In this document: one piece after another, positions 23,230 to 34,073 of the stretch
Position numbering within the stretch: position 1 is the stretch's first letter
How the letters are laid out: every line of letters starts with the position of its first letter
Source: Sipunculus nudus
Taxonomy: Eukaryota; Annelida; Sipuncula; Golfingiida; Sipunculidae
Reading direction: 5' to 3'
Assembly (NCBI GenBank): GCA_026874595.1
Contig: CM049311.1
Coordinates: 61,444,453 to 61,508,452 of the forward strand
DNA: 64,000 nucleotides
Made by a program: the position numbers and the translations under genes
The notes under the pieces: model-generated
What the model saw: the letters and a program-made list of their open reading frames with translations, nothing else
The model's database searches: none
Told to the model about the DNA's origin: nothing

Positions 23230-24470
23230 TAGAACCTACTGCGTTGAAGAAGTATCTAAAACAGCAATGTTAAAATGCTAAAATTCATTTAAATTGGGCG
23301 AAACACCAGGTTCTGATGGTCTACCAGTAGAATTTTATAAATCATTTTGGGAAGACATAAAAACGTTTTTGATTGCGGCTTATAAATATTCATATTCAAG
23401 TGGAAGATTAAACATTACCCAGAAACAGGGAAGGATCACCTAAAGTCCTAAAAAAGTTAAAGATTCCACCTTAAAAACTGGTGACCAATGTCACTATTAA
23501 CGTCAATTACAAGGTAATTACTAAATGTATGACCCTACCAGCTAGATATATAGGGGAGAGCCTTAGTAGAAAATACAGCTTAATAAATTGAAAGAAAAAG
23601 CAAAATCAAAGCTAATATTAGGACAATCGATTTTGAAAAGGCGTTTGACTTATTAGAATGGTCATTTGTCCAGAAAGCTTTTACGTACTATTACTTTGGA
23701 CCGTCATTTTGTAAATGGATTGAGATCTTTTATTAAGACATCTCATCCTGTGCCATTACTAATGGATGGGCCACTCGATTCTTTCAAGTGGGTAGAGGAG
23801 AACGTTAGGGATGCGCACTCTAACCATACCTTTATATAATATGTGCAGAATTATTAGCATCAAGTGTTAGTAAAGATATGGACATTTACAGAAATTTATA
23901 CTGAAAAATATGTTATTTCTCAATAAGCTGATGGCACTATTCTTAACAGGGGAACATGTTGAAATAAAAAAAACATAGATCAGTTCAACAGATTAAAAAA
24001 TATCAGTTGATTGAAAGTTAAAATAGAAAAACTGCGGTCAATCAAATAGGTAAACATAGATTTAATAAAGAAGAAATAATTAATCTAAACATAGATTTAA
24101 TAAAGAAGAAATAATTAATCTAGGTCTGCCCTGGACGATGGGGCCTATTACACTCCTAGGTATTGACATGAATTGTATACTTGAATGTTTAACCGAACTG
24201 AACTTCAGGCCAGTATTGGATAAAATGGAAAAAATAAGGTCATGTTGGATAAAAGAAAGCTGACACAATTTGGCAAAATTAGAGTGATTAAGGCTGACCT
24301 TATTTCACAATTACAAGACCAGTTTTCAGATTTGCCAAAACCACCAGCCTCATTTTTGAAAGAGGTGGAAGATAGTCTCTTTAATTTTATTCGGAATAGT
24401 AGGATTGACAAAGTGAAAAGAGTTACTTTAATATCATCTAAGGAAAAAAGAGGTTGGTTTTGATATGGTT
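23230..24470 (+). pseudogene. L1-like reverse transcriptase and post-RT region
   Basis: GETPGSDGLPVEFYKSFW (near 23300) and SSGRLNITQKQGRIT are conserved early RT motifs. IDFEKAFDLLEW (about 23626-23660) holds the first catalytic Asp, and CALSPYLY follows after frame breaks. The catalytic YADD box is degenerate: the region near 23930 reads a stop followed by ADG. FGKIRVIKADLISQL and FLKEVEDSLFNFI (24270-24400) match the region after RT. Target-primed reverse transcription would need an intact YADD, so this copy is dead. A 35-bp tandem duplication sits at 24052-24121. Confidence 0.85.
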
Positions 24471-25070
24471 GATGTTTATTTAAAATTACAGGCGAAGGAT
24501 TAGTAGACTTTTTTCTGTTATATTAATCATGATTGGAGACAAGTTAAATGGGATTTAAATAACATGACTAAATATACCGGTATTCTTTAATGTAACCTTA
24601 GAACAGAAAATATGGAGTAAACTTATTTATTTAAGAAATATTTATTTTTTTTGGGGGGGGGGCGGAGAAATCTTTCAAGAGTGGTTTAGATACAGCTTAT
24701 ATACACCAGAAATCATGAACGAGTATTTGAATCGGTCGTTATGGTTAACCTACCACATTAAAATTAATAATAAAGTAATTTTTTTTATAAAAAATGATTT
24801 GAAGCTGGTATTTGATTCATTTATCAAATAACAAAGAAAGTAAATCAGTCTTATACTTTTTGTTGTCACCAAGAACTTGACAATGTCCAGGTGTACAAAA
24901 TACAAACAGATGACATATATAGTATAATACATGCAATTCCTTCTGTGTGGGGAAAAAAGCAATAAAGACATCAAAGAGTGACAGTGCACATACATATAAA
25001 AGTGATATATTAAAAAAAGGTGAAGAAGTCAATAAAATAAGTGTATCAACAGTTGATAGAAAAAATGTGT
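24471..25070 (+). other. L1-like ORF2 spacer with G-run
   Basis: Weakly conserved ORF2 sequence between the post-RT and C-terminal parts, with a G10 run at about 24653. Confidence 0.4.
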
Positions 25071-25079
25071 AGAACCGAA

Positions 25080-25425
25080 AACATGTTTTCTAAGATGGAA
25101 AGAAGCAATTAACTGTAACAGCGACGATGTTCTAAATGCTATTAAAAATCTATATTGCACAACTGTATCGAAAAAAATTAGATATTTCTAATTTAAAATG
25201 TTACATGGAATCATAATATTAAATTCCTTGCTTTTAAAAGCAGTGATAGTTGACTGTGATATGTATATATTTTGTAGAATGTCGAAGGAAACATTGATAT
25301 ATGTATTTTATTAATGTGATATTGTAAAGCATCTATGGTCTGAAATTTCAGCACGGCTGGTTAACCTGAACCTTCCAGCAAAAATATCAAAACCTGTACA
25401 AATATATTTGAATGTAACTCCGGAT
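25080..25425 (+). pseudogene. L1-like ORF2 C-terminal region
   Basis: KKIRYF, then after a stop FKMLHGIIILNSLLLK, then CDMYIFCRMSKETLIYVFY and IVKHLWSEI, match the Cys/His-containing tail of L1-type ORF2 (two Cys, then a His/Cys region before LW). Stops interrupt it. Confidence 0.75.
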
Positions 25426-25458
25426 AATCTATAAGATAAAATTATTTTGATTGACAAA

Positions 25459-25506
<48 letters not shown>

Positions 25507-25815
25507 CAAATGTAAAAAAAAAACATTCACTCTTGATAGCGATATTAAGATGTACCATTCGATTGGATAACCCGTGGCAATATTTGAGGGTAAACGTGTG
25601 AAACATGAACTTTTATGATAATCTATTAGATTCCAGATAATCTATTAGATAAATTCATTTTGATTGACAAATACTATATTTATCAAGCAGAATGTACAAA
25701 ACATCCATAAAAATCTTGATAGCGATATTAATTATATTAAGATGGACCATTCGATTAAAGAACAAGTGGCAATATTTAAGGGTAAACGTGTGAAACATGA
25801 ACTTTTATGGAAACA
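25426..25815 (+). repeat. Direct duplication in the L1 3' part
   Basis: 25426-25617 and 25635-25815 share TTTTGATTGACAAATACTAT, CTTGATAGCGATATTAA, CATTCGATT and GGTAAACGTGTGAAACATGA. The first copy contains a (TA)n tract (about 25462-25505) where the second has TATTTATCAAGCAG. Confidence 0.85.
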
Positions 25816-26062
25816 ACTGACAATTTTTGAGTTAGTGTAGAAAACAAAATTGTCATATTTATCAGATCACATATATACTGGTTGAATTTAACATAATTGC
25901 ACCATCTTTGTTAGTTTTTGTGACCTGTGTTACATGTTATATGTATTTTGTGTATGTTATTGCTGTCTTTTGTATATTAAATTTGTCAATTTTGTTGTGA
26001 ATAAAAAGAAATAATTATTAAGCAACAACAAAAATGTCAATTGTTTTCCTCAGATGTTACTT

Positions 26063-27160
26063 CTCCTCTCGGCCTTTTATATGAAACATATCGTAGGTGA
26101 TCTTGTCCTATGGACATTTTTATATTATCTTGTTGTAAAAGGGTTTCTTTCTGGTTGTCTGGTCTTAGTTGTTGACATGGTTCAAAAGACTCGACTAACT
26201 GCTTTATATCCTGAGCCATCCCTGGTCAGAAAATCACTCCTCTTGCTCTGCGCCCCATACTATTTTAACCAAGGTGTGCCGAATGAAGACGTCTCTTATA
26301 AGAGATTCAGGAACTAGGATAGCCTCTGCTTTTAGGATTACACCATCTTCGCAGCTTAAAATGTATCTCATATACAATATAGTTTGGTCTCATCTTTGTT
26401 GTTACTTCCTTCTGATTTCCGATTGGCCGATCTCCGGTTTGTCATCATTCAATATAATATGTTCACATATCTGCTATCAGCTAGTCAGCTTTGCTTTATT
26501 GTGTTTCATGGATTCTTCAGTAGTTTCACCACATCCTACCACAGCAATAGCATCAACAGTTGTAAAGATGCCATGCATCAAGTCCACTAAATGCTTACAT
26601 CAGCATCCGTTGGAAAATTTCGCTACTAACCTTCAACCCTAAAGAGAGTCGGGCAAAGCGGAATTGACCAAAAGGAGTAATCATTGTTGTCAATACGCTA
26701 GATTCCTCATCTAGCCTAATATGCCATAATGCCTCCTTTACGTCAACCTTGCTGGATATTTTAGCTTTACCTAGCATATAGGTAATCGTCGACAGCTGTC
26801 AATCAGTAATGCTCTCGCGTGAGTGCTGCGTTTAGCTGTTGCGGCACTATACATATACGCAGCTTTCCAGTCGGTACGACTGCCATCTGGCTCTGTGTCT
26901 GGGACAAGTATACCACGTTGAACTAATGTCTCAAGTTCAACTTTGACATCATTTGAAATGCAGTAGGTACTATTCTGCACGGTAAAGTTCTCTTACTTCG
27001 AAGTTTTCACTCCAGACTCCAGCGGGAGTTTGAAACAGTGTAATGTTGTCATTTGCAGTTTTTGTCGGAGTAATCGGTTTGAGGTGAAGTGAAACTTTCA
27101 AGAGTAATTGAGAGAGGTCCTCTGGGACAAACGTTAGATTGCATAAACAGACATTCTTAC
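26063..27160 (-). mobile_element. Ty3/gypsy fragment, same family as the element at 11430-15600
   Basis: On the minus strand 26980-26595 gives RT pieces: VKVELETLVQRGILVPDTEP, then GKAKISSKVDVKEALWHIRL and TTMITPFGQF, then LGLKVSSEIFQRML. About 26550-26430 covers the catalytic region and ends early. After a deletion, 26400-26219 gives EDGVILKAEAILVPESL, the stretch before integrase, and 26219-26063 gives the integrase N-terminus with IKQLVESFEPCQQLRPDNQKE. It stops at the L1 3' end. Wording closely matches 11970-12500, so both copies belong to one family. Confidence 0.8.
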
Positions 27161-27261
27161 CACATCAATATTGAAAAAAAACATAAGTAAAAGTCCGTGT
27201 TGTTGTATATTATTCACTACGATTCGGCCTTTTGAAATCAGTTCAGCAAAGGCAAAACAAA

Positions 27262-27562
27262 AGGCCTCACTCGCACCTCCTGGGGGGGGGGGGGGGGGGT
27301 CTTCCATGGCTTGCAGTAAACACGGAACACGGACCAGGAGCTAAAATAAAAAATAACGAATCGCATATGTTGATATACGTTTATTACTAAAAAATTATGT
27401 CATGAAACATTCACCCAATTTAAAGTTATGACACTTTTTATACCTTTGTTCTGTTCCGTTCCGTAAATTTAGCCCCTGTTCCGCGAACCATGTTCCGTTC
27501 CGTCCGTGTTTTATGCCAGCCCCGGAAGACCCCCCACCCAGGAGGTGTGAGTGAATGATTGA
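27262..27562. mobile_element. MITE-like element with about 55-bp terminal inverted repeats
   Basis: The left end reads TCACTCGCACCTCCTGGGGG and the right end reads CCCACCCAGGAGGTGTGAGTGA. The inversion continues inward (TCTTCCATGG...AACACGGAAC against GTTCCGTCCGTGTTTT...GGAAGA). A G18 run sits in the left arm. The inside is AT-rich and noncoding, as in nonautonomous DNA transposons. Confidence 0.7.
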
Positions 27563-28560
27563 GTGATACCTGCTTGCACGGAATATGACTTGATGTTACT
27601 AAATGATGGCATTACCTTCCTACCCTTGATGGTTACAGCTTCCCTGTCATACTTAATTAATCTTGACAGACGCTAAGCTATCGTCCCATCTTAGGAAGAC
27701 GTATACATTTGAAAACCGACAGAGACTTCCGTCCTTTTATTGAAAATCTTAGAGAAACGCTGACGTCAATGAATATCCGATATGCACATATAAAATCCAC
27801 TTGGATCTGAAATGTGACTTTCCGCATGGGACAACAGGCGCAACTTATGCTCAGACAGCTGATACATATGAGTTTTAACGTCAGTTAAGTCTTAAGGCCT
27901 GTTTAAGTTTAAAGGCTCGTGGTGTGGCGACTCAAAAAATACATCTGGGCCCGTCTGGTATCGAACATCAAGCTAATCCCAAGGTATGCAACAATATTTA
28001 TTTTGTCACTACTCCAAAAAATGTAGGCAATAGCTTTTGATATAATCATAAACTTTATTTATTTTAAATGGATTGTACCACTATAGTTATAATTACTATT
28101 ACGAGGCACTCTCCATTGCCCGGATATTGGCGCTTGGTAGTCGGTAAGGGTGAAGGAAACGGAGAACCCGGAGAAAACCACCGGCCTTGGACGGGCCAAT
28201 ACAACCCACTCTCATGGCCACACACACTTTTGATATTATGGCTTTCAATCAAGTTTAATAATCATTTTCCCCTGAAACATATATTTCTATCTCGAAAAAA
28301 AGGTGACACAAAATGCAGTGTTTTGTCAGTTCGATAATTAATTATCAAGCTTGGGTAAGACGACCTTTTCACACAGCAGCTTATTCAAAATCAAATATTG
28401 TGCGTTTCTGACAAATGGATGAAAGACCACGTAGCAGTAATGCCAATGAAAATCGAGTATAACATTAATGTGAATATCTAATATTAATAGTATAACATTA
28501 ATGTGAATGTCAAATATTAATTTTATACTAGAAGTTTATTGTCATTACCGCTAATATGAA
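27563..28560. other. No supported gene; short tandem repeat
   Basis: AGTATAACATTAATGTGAAT occurs twice near 28457-28510 in a 36-39-bp tandem pair. GAGAACCCGGAGAAAACCACC at 28162 looks like part of a dispersed repeat but has no partner in this window. Confidence 0.5.
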
Positions 28561-28575
28561 CGTAAGGAGGGGGTA

Positions 28576-28810
28576 AGACGAAGGCTAGTGGTTAAGGCAT
28601 TGGACTTTGGAGCTAAAGGGCCATTGTTCGCAGATGCCTCAATGGTCTAATGGTGAAATCTTGTTATAGAACTTCAGATATCCGCTCTAATGTCGTAACG
28701 ACAGGTTTGGCCTTCTGGAATCCTTCTAATCCCGTTCATATAAAACTTGGTTTCCAGAAGGCTTAATTATATCATATTATTATTATTATTATTATTATAT
28801 ATGGATACCT
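28576..28810 (+). repeat. Probable tRNA-derived SINE
   Basis: AGGCTAGTGGTTAAGGC (near 28583) fits a pol III A box and TTGTTCGCAGATGCC (near 28624) a diverged B box at normal spacing. The body contains a 10-bp inverted pair CCTTCTGGAA (28711-28720) and TTCCAGAAGG (28752-28761), and ends in a (TTA)n tail at about 28778-28797. Head, body and simple-repeat tail are the layout of a SINE. The family is not identified. Confidence 0.55.
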
Positions 28811-29170
28811 TCATCCTCATTCAATAGACAGTGTCACTAATAGGCCTCGACCTATCCTTTATGAAACAGAGAAATAATATGAACGTACGACTCACGACTA
28901 TATATACGGTAAGGTCTCTATAAGCTAATAATGGCTTAGTTAAAGTGATTTCTTAGAAAGAGAGTTTTATCAGCATGCATGTGATGATGCTCGAATTGTT
29001 TTCGAATCCATTAACCAGATAACTTTGAATACCGGTAAAGGGTATCACAGGAAATGCTTGTGCAGTTAAATAACCCAGCCCCACTTTGACAGTCACAAGG
29101 TCTCATCTGATTGGACAAAAATACAGTGCTCCCCTCTGGTGTAGCAATTCAGGATACGCGGTCATAACAA

Positions 29171-29216
29171 ACAGCGCCTTACGATATAGGTAGTAGCCCT
29201 ATAGGTAAAGCGCTGT
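29171..29216. repeat. Hairpin with ACAGCGC arms
   Basis: ACAGCGCCTTACGATATAGG and CCTATAGGTAAAGCGCTGT form a stem of about 19 bp with two or three mismatches around a short loop. Confidence 0.7.
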
Positions 29217-29344
29217 GTAAAGAGCGAAATAAACGTTGGGCAGACCCGGCATTCTAGTCTCTTGATTAAATTAAGGCGTCTGTGGACGATAAACGGTAAC
29301 CCTTCAAGTCAATGCGGGGGTACACCCTGAAGCGGGCACGTGGT

Positions 29345-29510
29345 TATCAAGGGCGGATCCAAGATTTGGGAAAGGATGGGTCAAACCTAGAGAACATGTG
29401 ACAAAACAAAAAAAAGAACCGAAAGTTTGGGTCCAGACCGCAAAAAAATTATCTGAATGGCTGGGGGGGGGGGGGGGGGGGGGGTGCCAGACCCCGTGGA
29501 TCCGCTGCTG
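29345..29510. mobile_element. Short MITE-like element with GGCGGATCC ends and G-tract
   Basis: GGGCGGATCCAAG at the left and GTGGATCCGCTGC at the right are inverted copies. Inside are an A-run and a G22 run (about 29463-29485) followed by TGCCAGACCCC. Right-end relatives occur at 40300-40317 (AATCCGCCACTG) and 51711-51727 (GGATCCGCCACTG), each just after a G-run. Confidence 0.6.
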
Positions 29511-32289
29511 GTTATTACTGCATGTGACGTAATCTAAAATAAGTGGATTTACTTAACTGACGTTAAAAACCAAATTCATTATCAGTGATTCAAAAAATAA
29601 ATATACATGTATAGGTTTTATTTTAGCAGGAAGTGTTTCATAACATGGTACAAAGTACATAGAATCAAGTGCGATCAAACTAAATTTGTCGAGTATAATT
29701 CCAAATATAATCCTTCATGACGACTGGGATAATCCAGCGTAAGATCGTACATGTGTTCCGGTTAATCCCCGAAATTCCGTATACTAAACAGACCTCGCAA
29801 GGGTAAATATACATGTGAATGCATACATATATGTGCATATAAAGGGGATGGGGTTGTACTCGAAATGCTTTATGAAAAATTGGTGATTTGATGTCATTTG
29901 TCCCCACAGACTGTATAAATGTAGTTCCATGGCGTGTGGTCGTTATGTCCTTGTAACAATAAGTGGCCGTCATAGAGCTGTGGCATGCTTATGATGCTAC
30001 ATAAAGGTGCTATAGTCCATTTCACCACCTGTTGTCCACCCGTTTTTTAGATAATTTTCTTAAAAGTTTATATTTTTCAATTATTTCCTAGAAAACTATA
30101 TATGTAAGTGACAAGCTAATATGGCAATTAAGAATTTTACATTGAATCATCAGTTTATTTTTACCTATTTTAGCCTCTTCACAATGATCCAGCAGATATA
30201 TTGTGTCCCTGCATGAGTAGCCATCTTTGTTTTTGCTGATTATATTTATTAGAGTGTTAACATGACATCATATAATCAGCAGCTGACAATTATGACTGTT
30301 TTTGCATGTGACAAATGACCTTGACCACCACAAGTTGGTCTGATATGTTGTAAAATATAGACTAATTTCTCATATTTTTTAATAATTCTGTTTCTTAAAA
30401 AAAGTGTAAGATAGGTATTTATTTACCTTGTTGAAAATTAGGTCCTTTAATACTCAACTCTACACTATAATAGTTTCCCTTATAATGAAACTAATTAAAA
30501 CTTCTTTGCAAAAAAAAAAAAAAAAAAAAAAATAGGAGGACTTAAGGCTATGAAACAGACTATAATACATCTACATGCTTACCCGCAGTGTTTATAATAG
30601 GCATGCATTGTTGCACCCTTCCGCCAGAGGTCGTTTGAGTATGGCCGGGACTTCTTGTTTCAACTGCCACTCTTTAAAATAAAATGTGATACATTACGGG
30701 AAACACCTATGTTTACATTTCAAACGCGCATGCCTGCAAAGTATTACTTATTGCATGTAGTCCTTTCCACAAAAACACCCATTTTGTATATAATTTGTAT
30801 GGAAACAATTCTTATCCAGCATATTTGAACGGACTACATTACTATGTTCAATACATTTATATCTACGCCATATGTGTATTTAGAAGCCGCGGTGCATTAT
30901 GGAGTCAGACTGTGGCAAAAGCACCAGGTGTTGACTGCATACAGAAGTTTCTTTCTAGTGGGGGGGGGGGGGGGGGGGGGCTATGAAGGTGGCTAATGCG
31001 CCCTCAAGGACCTGTCTATCTGTATTTATGTTATGAAAATCAATTTTATGGCGAATGACCCGGTCACAGATCAATTACTGGCTGACGTGTTTGTGCACCA
31101 CATGTCCAAACTTTAAATGATAGAAATATGTGACATCATACATGCGACCGTATTTCATGACTGATGTGTATTTTGTATATACATGCCAAGGATCATTTGA
31201 CGAAACTAGAAATGTATATATAAGGGTCATATACTTTAACATTTATAGCACTTTATACCGAACAGCTCTATAGTAAACAAAACAACGTAAACTCGGGTGT
31301 CGGGGAAAAGTGACGGACAAAGAACAGTGAGTATACAAGTTGGCTTATAAATATTGTTATTCACGGGATGTCATGAAACAGACACTTATATACAGACGTA
31401 TTCATTGTACTGTTGATTAATTAAACCGTGTAGACATATACCAACCAAACGCTGTATAAATACACATACATGTTTATACAAGCTGATTGTACGCCTTCCG
31501 GCCATTTAACTGATTGAGGTCATATGTTGTTCGGCTTTCACACATGTAAACTGTAATTAAGTGGTATACACTAAGAGGTAGTCCTGTCTGATCTGAACAT
31601 GTGGAGGACTAGGCTGTATTGCCGTCAATACTTTAGTAGCGGCATACCTTATTTGATAATGTATAGGATCGTCACCACCGAATGAGACACCCTTTGTGTA
31701 ATAGGCCAAATAAATTAAAAAAAATTGTTTGAGACAGGAAACCCGTCTTACGGGACTACATATTTTGAGATCGGAATGATTGATCGGGTCATTCATAAAA
31801 AAAGGTCCCTTGCTGGTGCCCGAAATGTTTGCTTTCTGTTTTGTGCCCTAGAATGCCCCGTTTTTTTTAATGTATTAGGAAACTGCTCTGAATGCCATAT
31901 CCTCTTGCCCAGACAAAACACACCATTTTAGGCCTGAGCGCATAGTCTTGCTGTTGTTCCTATAATAAGATCACATTTTATACATAAAAGATGATGCATG
32001 ATGTAAGATCCTACCAAGTGTTATCTGGTCAAATATTAGTATAATGTTTATTTTGGACAGTAATTCTAGAAAGGGGCTGTAACACGGAATCAGTCGTAAT
32101 GAGCGCGGTCGGGATGGGCGCGCGGTTCCTTGGCGTGGTCGGGATTGGCGTGCCGGTTTATACAAAGCAAGATTGGTGCTGCTGGGCATGGACGCGACGG
32201 CTCTCATCGAACTTGAATATTACTTATACCCTCATGAAAAAACATGAATTTTGTGAAGAATCTTAAGAAATTGATTTCAGTGGGCCTTT
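29511..32289. other. No supported gene; homopolymer tracts
   Basis: An A22 run at about 30510-30531 could be the tail of a retroposed sequence, but no body was recognised. A G20 run lies at 30960-30979. Short ORFs on both strands lack domains. Confidence 0.55.
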
Positions 32290-34073
32290 GGAAAGATGAC
32301 CATTTCATTTCAAGGTTCAAAAATAGAAAAAAATGTGAAAAAAACCCGGAAAAAATACAGGTAGTGCCACCAGTCTGCAGGAACTGATGAAACACTCCAT
32401 GATCAATATGCATGCAACGAAGCATGGCAATCAATGCATAAGTTATTCTTATACTGGAGCTTTTGTATCATATTTTTAATTATTCGGGGGGGGGGGGGGG
32501 GCATATGAGCCAAATAACTCGGAGGATAAGGGTAACAGAGACCTAATTTCAGGTTCCAAGGAGACTTTTCATGGACTTCCCATGATGTTAAGTTAGAAGA
32601 TTCCAGGTCCAGTGGTTACGATTTGTGCCCTGTTAACAGATGACAGCTTCTATGAAGGTCTCAAAAATAAAGGAAAAAAATCGTAAAATTTGAAAAAAAA
32701 ATTGGTGGCGCCACCAGTTTACAGGAACAGATGGAACGTTCCATGATCAATATTCATGCAAAGAATAATAGTGATCAATGGATTAGTTATTCAGATACTG
32801 GAGCTTTTGTATCATATTTTAATTATTCTGAGGGGTACTTACGAGCCCCATAGCTCATATGATATGGGAAACAGAGACCTAATTTCAGGTTTCCAAGGAG
32901 ACTTTTCTTGGCCCTCCCTTGATGTCAAGTTAGAAGATTCCAGGTCCAGTGGTTACGATTTGTGCCCTGTTAACAGACTACAGCTTCTTTTAAGGTCTCA
33001 AAAATAAAGGAAAAAAATCGTAAAATTTGAAAAAAATATAGGTGGCGCCACCAGTTTACAGGAACAGATGGAACACTCCATGATCAATATTCATGCAAAG
33101 AATCATAATGATCAATGCATTAGTTATTCAGCTACTTGAGCTTTTGTATTAACTTTTTAATTAATCTGAAGGGTACTTACGAGCCCCATAGCTCGCAAGA
33201 TATGAGTAACAGAGACCTAATTTCAGGTTCCAAGGAGACTTTTCATGGACTTCCCTTGATGTTAAGTTAGAAGATTCCAGGTCCAGTGGTTACGATTTGT
33301 GCCCTGTTAACAGATGACAGCTTCTCTGAAGGTCTCAAAAATAAAGGAAAAAAATCGTAAAATTTGAAAAAAATATAGGTGGCGCCACCAGTTTACAGGA
33401 ACAGATGGAACACTCCATGATCAATATTCATGCAAAGAATAATAGTGATCAATGGATTAGTTATTCAGATACTGGAGCTTTTGTATCATAGTTTAATTAT
33501 TCTGAGGGGTACTTACGAGCCCCATAGCTCATATGATATGGGAAACAGAGACCTAATTTCAGGTTTCCAAGGAGACTTTTCATGGACCTCCCTTGATGTC
33601 AAGTCAGAAGATTCCAGGTCCAGTGGTTACGATTTGTGCCCTGTTAACAGATTACAGCTTCTCTGAAGCTCTCAAAAATAGAGAAAAAAAAATTCGTAAA
33701 AATTGGAAGAAAACATAGGTGGCGCCACCAGTTTGCAGGAACTGATGGAACACTCCATGAACAATGTTCATGCAGAGAATCATGGTGATCAATGCAGTAG
33801 TTATTCAGCTACTTGACCTTTTGTATCAATTTTTTTATTATTCTGGGGGGGGGGGGGGGACTTTCGAGACCCATAGGTCGGAGAATATGGGTAACAGAGA
33901 CCTTATTTCAGGTTTCCAAGGAGATTTTTCATAGACTTCCCAGGATGTCAAGTTGAAAGATTCCAGGTACAGCGGTTACTACTTGTGCCCTGTTAACGGC
34001 CGGACGGACAGACGGACTGACGCCGAAAGAAGGGTAATCGTTATAGCTCAGATGACTTTCAGCCAGCTGAGCT
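32290..34073 (-). repeat. Tandem array of about 337-bp monomers with Helentron-like terminus (copy e)
   Basis: Landmarks GGCGCCACCAGTTT fall at 32706, 33044, 33381 and 33721, with a diverged one at 32363, giving steps of 343, 338, 337 and 340 bp. Each monomer also has CCATGATCAATATTCATGC, GGAGCTTTTGTATC, CCCATAGCTC, AACAGAGACC and GATTCCAGGTCCAGTGG. The right end (GGCCGGACGGACAG...CAGCTGAGCTAAC, to 34073) is the inverse of the left terminus of the elements at 56400 and 59851, so the array is a minus-strand copy with more monomers. The opposite terminus with TGACCCATGGGTCA is missing. Confidence 0.85.

Larger units (their letters stand above)
22764..25990 (+). mobile_element. L1-clade non-LTR retrotransposon remnant
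   Basis: The order is an endonuclease fragment (22764-22900), the linker to RT (22915-23130), RT (23230-24000), the post-RT region (24120-24470), the C-terminal Cys/His region (25080-25360) and a 3' tail ending in A-rich sequence near 25990. All parts run in the order and orientation of ORF2 of an L1/Tx1-type element. Deletions, frameshifts and stops are frequent. The 3' part has been duplicated (25426-25617 and 25635-25815), one copy with a (TA)n expansion. The element ends directly against a gypsy fragment. Confidence 0.85.
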
